Positions 13,801 through 22,800 of a stretch of 64,000 nucleotides of DNA are shown in pieces; positions within the stretch are counted from its first letter, which is position 1, and every line of letters starts with the position of its first letter. The DNA lies in contig JASAND010020935.1 of NCBI GenBank assembly GCA_030248195.1, positions 36,245 to 100,244 on the forward strand, given 5' to 3'. The translations under genes and the position numbers were made by a program. The notes beneath the pieces were generated by a model. The model was not told the DNA's origin and made no database searches. It saw only the letters and a program-made list of their open reading frames with translations. The stretch comes from Trissonchulus latispiculum. Its lineage: Eukaryota; Nematoda; Enoplea; Enoplida; Ironidae.

Positions 13801-16800
13801 AGTCGGTCAAAACGCTAAAATGGCCAAAAAGTATGCTTCAATGTCACCTTAATAAGTCAGACTGGGCTATATATGGGGCAATACTGCCTATATGGCTAAA
13901 TAGGACACATATCAGGGTCGTTCAATTGCTATATGATTTTCCTGCCGGGGGCGTAATTTTTGGGTACTGGCCTGCCAAAGTTGGTGAATTTTGGGTCCAA
14001 CTTTGAACTTAGTTTTTTCGCTTATTTTGCGACCTGGAAGGCTCAAATCTTGTGTACAAAGGTTTTTGCGGACGGAGAATGGATTCCCGATATCAGTTTT
14101 TCTGCCCGACTGACCCAAGTTGCTGGGCTGGTTCCACTTTGCCGTCTGGAGGGTCATGTCGGCAACCGTTTCCTGGAGGTCCATACTAGGCTCTACTTGG
14201 CCTCTCAAAACTTTCTCTATACGGGTTTTCTGGTGCGCCCAGCTCATTTCCGGTGTCCGTTTTGCCGTCCGACTTATCCATCTTGCTGGGCTGGTTCCAC
14301 TTTGCCGTCTGGAGGGTCATGTCGGCAACCGTTTCCTGGAAGTCCATACAGTGGAAAGGGGGGGAGGAGGGGGGGGAAAAAAGAGGGGGGGGGGGTGGGG
14401 GGAAGAGAGGGGGGGGGGGGGGGAGTTGAGGGGGAGGGGGGGGAAATGTTAGTTGGGGGGGTTTGGGGGGGGGTGGGTAGAGAGTGGGGGGAACGGAAAA
14501 GAGGGATGGAAGACTGCTCCACGAGTTTTGATCAGTTGGTTAAAGCTGTTCGCATGTTTGTTAACCTAAAATCAACGCTTCCTTCAGGCCGAACCCATCA
14601 GTTTTCATTGATGTTATTGGGCAGCGAACCATTGATGGTAAGAGAGCTTGCTGGCTTTTTGCTACAAGGGGGGAGTGGGCCTCCCCCAGAATTTTGTTCT
14701 CCCCCCAGACTTGGCTCACCTCCTTTGATTCGGTCCTTTCCCCTCCAGAACTCTAAAAATAGGGTTTTGAGGGTAAATTTTGAAAACTCTTTCCGGCTTC
14801 CCCGGATTTTTAGCAATTTTAAGCTTAAATTTAAGATAAAAATAGTTAATTGCTTAGCTCAGCAGCAAAAATAGCTATTTTTTAAGCATTTTTCGAAAAA
14901 TGTTTCTCCCCTCCAGACTTGGGGGGGGGACCGCCCCCCAGACTTCCCCCTCTGCTAATTTTTGCCTAGGAAAAAGCTAGACTTGTATTGTACTTGCTTT
15001 TGCAGCTGCGTCGCAGTAGTGTGCATTAATATGGCTCTTTGTTTATTTTACTGGAGGGGCGTGGGGGGCGTCCCCTTTTTGGCCCCCCCACTCGAGCACC
15101 CCCCCCCCCCTCGGCCCCACCGCCACTTTTTTGGGCTCCCCCCCCCACTCACCCTAAGGCGCCTAGAAATTGCCAAATTTTTAGGATTTTTGCTCAACAT
15201 TTTCAAAATTTTTTTGGTCAGAAATCGCCTTGTTAGTGCTAAAACTGGATTTTTGAGCACTTTTAAGCATACTTATAGCAGTGTATGTGGAAAACAGGCT
15301 ATTTATACATCATTTTTAGCATTTTTGGCCCATTTTATTCCCCCCTCCGCTTATTTTTGCCTAAAATAAACCCTGTGGATACATTTGAAAGAATGTCACT
15401 TTTGCTTGAATATAAAAGAAAAACGCTCAAGATGACCGGAATCCACTTTAGAACTGTGATCGGGCACAAGATTGTGTGAAGACAGCGACAGAATTTAAAA
15501 TCCAGCAACAAAAAATTGAGTTTCTTGAATTTCTGATAGGATTGACGTTTGACTTACGTAAAGGGATAAGAAAAGCTGCTACAGCGTTCGCGCGTGACTG
15601 ACTTTTTAACTATATAAATTTTGTGCATGCACATGTTCTCTTGCTTGTAGTGTGTAACGTATTACTGACCTTAAAGCAATACGCCAAAACCGTCGAGTGC
15701 TCAACGATTCTGTTTTAGCTCCAAAAATGACAATTTTCACCAACACGTTCCGACTTTGCCGGAAATTCATTGACCAAAAGTCCTTAAAATTTGGCAATTT
15801 TTGGACACCTCAAGGTGAGTGGGGGGAAAGCCCAAACAGGTGGGGATGGGGCGAACGGGGGCAGTACTCATTTGGAGGGAACTTAAAAACTGGGGAGAGG
15901 CGCGTCCCCCCGCCCATCCCTACAATAAGGTGTATCATGGGGGAGCTCGGAGAGCCCCCATAATATGAGCTATAAAGGCGCTTTGCGGATTTTGAAAAGT
16001 GCTAATTAGGCATAACTAATTAACGGGAAGAAATTAAGAGCTAATATTTACATTTTTAAAATCTCCAGGCCAAGAGCTTTCGAATGATACCAAACTTGCC
16101 CGGAAAAAATGAACTTTGAAAAAAATTGACTTTCTTTACGGGTTTGAAAGTGGGGTTTCTTCTCTGTATTCAGCATGATTTTTGTCAATTTTGTGTTAAC
16201 TCGATTTTTCGAACGGCCCATAGGACAAATTTTTCTATACTATTTTTTGAATATCTAGGCAATGGTACTTAGCAAGTTTGTTTTTTCCGAATTTTTGGTT
16301 CGATTTTTATAGATGGTCAAAAATGGAAAAAATAGCGTTTTTGGACACCTTCAAGCTGAAAAATTTCTAAGTCCGAAAATTTTAAAATAGTCTAAAAACG
16401 GACTAAAACAGCGTTTTCGCCCTTGGGGTGGTACCCATATATAGTAAATCGGGGTCGCTGAACACGATGAGCATAGTGCCGACACCGTATCTCGCCTGGT
16501 TCATCTGGTTCAACTGGTTCAAAGTTGAACCTGTTCCTGGTTCAAGCTACTGGAGATAGCTAGAAGCTGAAATTTTGCATACAAAGGTTATTGGGCATGG
16601 GGAATTCACTGGCGGTGTTACTTTGGTGATCCGACCCATGGCTGGCCATATCTTTTTCAACTGGTTCAAAATTGAACCACTTCCTGGTTCAAGCTACTGA
16701 AATAGTTGGAAGGCTGAAATTTTGCATACAAAGGTTATTGGGAGTGGGGAATTCACTGGTGGTGTAACTTTGGTGATCCGACCCATAACTGGCCAGATCT

Positions 16801-19800
16801 GGTTCAACTGGTGCAAAGTTGAACCAGTATATACCTGGTTCAAGCTACTGGAGATAGCTAGAAGGCTGAAATTTTGCATACAAAGGTTATTGGGCATGGG
16901 GAATTCACTGGTGGTGTTACTTTGGTGATCCGGCCCATGGCTGGCCAGATCTGGTTCAACTGGTTCAAAATTGAACCAGTTCCTGGTTCAAGCTACTGGA
17001 GATAGTTGGAAGGCTGAAATTTTGCATACAAAGGTTATTGGGCATGGGGAATTCATTGGTGGTGTAACTTTGGTGATCCGACCCATAACTGGCCAGATCT
17101 GGGTCAGCTGGTTCAAAGTTGAACCAGTACCTGGTTCAAGCTACTGGAGATAGCTAGAAGGCTGAAATTTTGCATACAAAGGTTATTGGGCATGGGGAAT
17201 TCACTGGTGGTGTTACTTTGGTGATCCGACCCATGGCTGGCCAGATCTGGTTCAACTGTTTCAAAATTGAACCAGTTCCTGGTTCAAGCTACTGGAGATA
17301 GTTAGAAGGCTGAAATTTTGCATACAAAGGTTATTGGGCATGGGGAATTCACTGGTGGTGTAACTTTGGTGATCCGACCCATAACTGGCCAGATCTGGTT
17401 CAACTGGTGCAAAGTTGAACCAGTATATACCTGGTTCAAGCTACTGGAGATAGCTAGAAGGCTGAAATTTTGCATACAAAGGTTATTGGGCATGGGGAAT
17501 TCACTGGTGGTGTTACTTTGGTGATCCGCCCATGGCTGGCCAGATCTGGTTCAACTGGTTCAAAATTGAACCAGTTCCTGGTTCAAGCTACTGGAGATAG
17601 TTGGAAGGCTGAAATTTTGCATACAAAGGTTATTGGGCATGGGGAATTCATTGGTGGTGTAACTTTGGTGATCCGACCCATAACTGGCCAGATCTGGGTC
17701 AGCTGGTTCAAAGTTGAACCAGTACCTGGTTCAAGCTACTGGAGATAGCTAGAAGGCTGAAATTTTGCATACAAAGGTTATTGGGCATGGGGAATTCACT
17801 GGTGGTGTTACTTTGGTGATCCGATACATGGCTGGCCAGATCTGGTTCAACTGGTTCAAAATTGAACCGGTTCCTGGTTCAAGCTACTGGAGATAGTTGG
17901 AAGGCTGAAATTTTGCATACAAAGGTTATTGGGCATGGGGAATTCATTGGTGGTGTAACTTTGGTGATCCGACCCATAACTGGCCAGATATGGGTCAGCT
18001 GGTTCAAAGTTGAACCAGTACCTGGTTCAAGCTACTGGAGATAGCTAGAAGGCTGAAATTTTGCGTACAAAGGTTATTGGGCATGGGGAATTCCCTGGTG
18101 GTGTTACTTTGGTGATCCGACCCATGGCTGGCCAGATCTGGTTCAACTGGTTCAAAGTTGAACCAGGTCCTGGTTCAAGCAACTGGAGATAGCTAGAAGG
18201 CTGAAATTTTGCATACAAAGGTTATTGGGCGTGGGGAATTCAGTGGTGGAATTTGTGATTGTTGCTGCCACAGTTATGGCAGCGTTACCAAAAACTAGAC
18301 GGAGGACAAGTAGGAAAAATGCTCCTTGCAGTCGCATGAAAAAGTTAATGTGAGCTATGATGGTCAACATTTAAATGTGTCAAGGACAAGATTTAAAATG
18401 TTTAATATAAGCCAACATCTAAATAAGTAGAGGACAAGATGTAAACGGCTAATATGAGCCGCTACGTTTCTCTTGGGCTCATATTGACGCGACTAAAATG
18501 GCAAACATATATACAGTTTACGGTTGGCATATAAGCATCAGTGTTTATAAACGATTTGATTGGCTTGGGAATATATTGAATTAATGTGATGATTGCTATG
18601 ATAACTTCAAATGTGATTTTTCTCAAGATTTCACAACATGTGTAAGTTTCATTTTCATTTTCGTTTCGTTCGTTTTCGACATTTTCGTTTCTTCATTAGA
18701 TTGGACTTCGGTTTCGTTTTGTTGACTTATATGGTGGCCTTAAATGTGTACTTGGATGTAGCGGTGGAGAAGAAAACGTTTACGTACAGCTCTGCAAAAT
18801 TAATGTTTATGCGTCGTTATTCAGCCAAGCCATTTCAGTGTTGGATTAAAAGTAAGCAAAAGCTAAATGAGCGTCAATATGAGCCCAAGAGAAACGTAGC
18901 GGCTCATATTAGCCGTTTACATCTTTTTCTCTACTTATTTAGATGTTGGCTCATATTAAACATTTTAAATCTTGTCCTTGACACATTTAAATGTTGACCA
19001 TCATAGCTCATATGCGACTGCAAGGAGCATTTTTCCTACTTGTGTATAATCCAAGACGGTCTTGTTAGGACCCTTTGGTTGTAGTCGTTTGAAAGTCTGT
19101 CGAACATTGAATTTACAAAACATAACGATTTATCGAAGATTTTTTGGATATGTCTCATGCATTGTCAGTTAAACCCTGGCCCGTAGCCAGGAAGTGGGAA
19201 TGGGGGGATTGCCCACCCACCCCCCCCCCCAAATTGCGGATCCCCGAAGAATTTTCCCGGCAATGCGTGAGCTCCCATATTTCAAAAACATTTTGCGCAT
19301 TCGGCGCGTTTTTAGTGCTATTTATTTACCATCCTTAGCGTTTAGGACACCAGAATTACAAAATTTTTCGGCTTCGTTGGGGGTGCTCCACTTCCCGGCC
19401 CCCACAAATTTTGGCATTCCCCCTCCCAAAATTTTTTTCTGGCTACGCTAGTGGTTCATTAAACCCTTATGTATGACATTTTGCATGCTACACCGTGTAT
19501 GTAGAAGCACGATAGTGCCCCTACATGGTATAGGTATAAATGCGTCTTCGGCCCTCTAATTAGCTGGCATCAGGGTCCAATTTCATAAAACTTTGCAAGT
19601 TGCGGATTCCGCAACTGCAGCGGCAAGTTGCGGATTTGCAAGCTGCAAGTGTTGCATAAAGGATCAAGTGCGGTTGAATTGCGAGTCAAGTAGGCTGCAA
19701 GTTGCGAGTTCGCTTGAACGCTAGCAGCAAGTAAGTGTTTCATAAAACCCGCTGGAACACTCACTTGTAACTTGCGAGTAAAGTCGTCTAGTAGATTTTA

Positions 19801-22800
19801 ACTAGCCGATTTTCAAAAAATTGAATATCTTCGTTAATCTTCGTCCGATTTTCACCAAATTTAAGAAATAACTGCCTTAACATGTTTTGCACAGTTTGTA
19901 AAAATTTCAGTAAATTTTAAGTTGTTTTGAAAAAGTTACGATTTTTTAAAGAATTTCGGTCAATTTTGCTTCTACTCGCACTTGCGTTGAAAGTGGATCA
20001 AGTTCCGCAACTTGATTAGCTAATTTCCGCAAGTTTGCGGAAAAGTTTTATGAAACACTTGTAATCCGCACTTGCGCTTCAAGTGCGAGAACTCGCAAAC
20101 TCGCACTTGCAAATCCGCAAGTTTTTATGAAATTGGCCTCAGGCCAACACTGTCTCCAGAGGGCCGCGCAGACGCTATCGCGCCCCTACATCATATGGGC
20201 ATATTTAGCCTAGGAAAGGCTCTAAAACTATAGTATTTTAGCTTTTACAGAACTATCTGTAATTCATTTTCTGTATTGTTTAGACACAAGATTTGAGTGA
20301 TCCTCCTACGTTTCTGAAGTCTCTACAAGAATTTGGTAGCACTTACCAGTCACTCCAGTCTGGGCATTCACATGACTTGGAGAAGGTTTTTGAGGTTGTG
20401 TAAGTTGAGTTTTTGCATATTTCTCCAAAATTTTTCCTGTCCAGGTTCGAAAAGCTTGTATATTCCTGTTTTTGCACCTTCTGTTCTAGTCGGCTGAATT
20501 TTTCAGTTTGACATAACTACGCACTTGCCAAAACCGTTTTGTATTTTGTTTGAGAGTAACAATGGTTTTCGATCGGTATCATACATTAATATGGGATCCG
20601 ATTCTGGGGAGTTTCTGCCCCGACCTCGGGGAGTGAAGACCAACGTTTTAAGGGGTCTGCCCCGGAACTAGCAAAAATTGCTGATTTTTAAACATTTTTG
20701 GTCAAAAAATAGTAAAAACAATTTTTAGCGATTTTTAAGAATTTTTTGTCAAAATCGCAAAATTTCCAACATTGACCAATTAATCTTAAAAAATTAGTGA
20801 TGTGCGCTGGAAAATTTGCCCGCTCCGGAGCTACGCCTGGAGCGGGTTGTCAGAGCGGACCTCGGCGCACATCACTATAAAAATGCTGTGGGATCTATTT
20901 TTTGCTTTCTGGACGAGAGGGCTTGCCTTTTTTCCTTTTCGCTGAGGAGTCTACCCGTTTTTGTCGGTCGGGAGGAGCCTGCATTCCCCTATTTCCCACG
21001 CGTATCTGGTCGGGATGGGTGGAAAACACGGCTGTATTGATGCGGCCTCAAATGTTTTGATTTGATTCAGTTCGATTTTTTGCACCCGAAAAAATGAATC
21101 GATTTGACTCAGTTCTATTTTTTCAATTTGAAATATAATTCAGACTTCTTGGCTTCAATGAAACGTATGCGTGTTATTCCTGATCAAATTTAGAGCTAAT
21201 GTAAAAACTAATGATCTAACAGTCTCGAGATACGCAAAAGGCTACTTTATAGCAATAAGCTTATTCATGCAAAAGCCTGCCAATATAGACAGTCCTCTAA
21301 ACTAAAAAGTCCCTTGTTAAGATATGCTGGTATTTCTGCCGTGGGCACTGCCATAGTGAAGAGCACAGACGTTAAATGCACATAAAAATAAGTACTCGAA
21401 AAGCATTTTTCATAGTGCATGAGACTAAGCGAAAGCTTTTAGCATATATTCCTGCTGAATCAAATTGCGAATCAAAATGGCATCAAAATTAAAAACGGAC
21501 AAAAGTTTTGATGTGATTCAGTTCGATTTTGGCGTTTGAAAATTTAGTTACATTTGATTCAGTTGGATTTATTGCTGTGAAAAATTAAATGATTTGATTC
21601 AGTTCGATTAATCAAAAACCAAAATTCGCATCACAACACTTTTGATGTGAATCTAAAATCGAATCAAAAATCAAAACAACCAGTGGAAAATTAGCTGTCG
21701 ATAGGAAAAGGCTGTCGACTATTGTCAATCATATCTGCAATGGATAGAAAAATTGTCGTCAGATAATTCGACGCGCTTTTCCTTTTGGGACAGCTTGTTG
21801 GTTGACGGCGAAAATCAAGATGAAACTTGACGAAACTTTCCAAAATAAGTTCGTTTAGCGTTCTAACACCCTGTGCGCAGTCCCGCATCAAAAAACTAGA
21901 CATTTCCGTTCAGATAGGTTTTTGCCAATTTCTGAAAGTTTCGCTATGGCTGCATGTAATTTTGGTTTTGGAAGCAATTTTCTAGCTTTTCCCTGTCATG
22001 AGATATAGCCAATTTTCTTATATTTTGGCGTCGAAAACTTGTCCTTTCCACAGAAATAAAATAATCCATTATTTCTTGAGCTGTGCGAGCCATAAAATCA
22101 AAGAACGGGCTTCCATCTGAAGGTCTCACAGGGGCAGATCATCTGAAGCCAGCATGATCTATCTTTCAATTAATAGGCTGTTATTAAAAATGTAGATTTT
22201 GCAAAAACACGAGCAGTTTTTTCCAAAGATTGTAGAACATTCAGCATGCATACTTACTAGATGAGTTCTGTTCAAAAATACCAGGGACCCTTTTTAGTTG
22301 CCCCGACTGCTGCTTTCTAGCTAAAGTGGTTGCTTGCCAACGCAGGAAAAAGTAGGCAAAATCCAGGTTACGCACACGTTTCAGCTTATTTCTCTATAAC
22401 AAAGAGCTATTTTATAGAGGTACCGAATGATGTAACCGATGACTCAAATAAAAAATTTATTTGAGTCTGCAAAAATCTGGAAAATTATAGTTCTTCTACT
22501 ATTTAATATCTAATATTTTAGAAAGCAACATTAGTTTCATGGTAGGTATATACTAGAAAGAAAAATGTTAAGCTGCGGTTTGATATAAAAATGGCTTCTT
22601 AGGGGGGGGGGGTCGCCGGGTAGCAAATTTTATAGTCACCGATTTCGCTCATTTTTGGGCAAATATACCCCCAGAAGTGTCCAAAAACAAGACAAATTTT
22701 TAGAGTCCAGAGTCAATCCAGTTAAGAGATATTGCAATTCAAATCCCAACAATTTATCATTTACGACACTATGCATCGCTAAGGGCTTCGAAGACGTGTA

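Noticed and set aside
16722..18044. Repeated short frames with TKVIGHGEF-like peptides
   Set aside because: Products of satellite array 1, present on both strands and in different frames.
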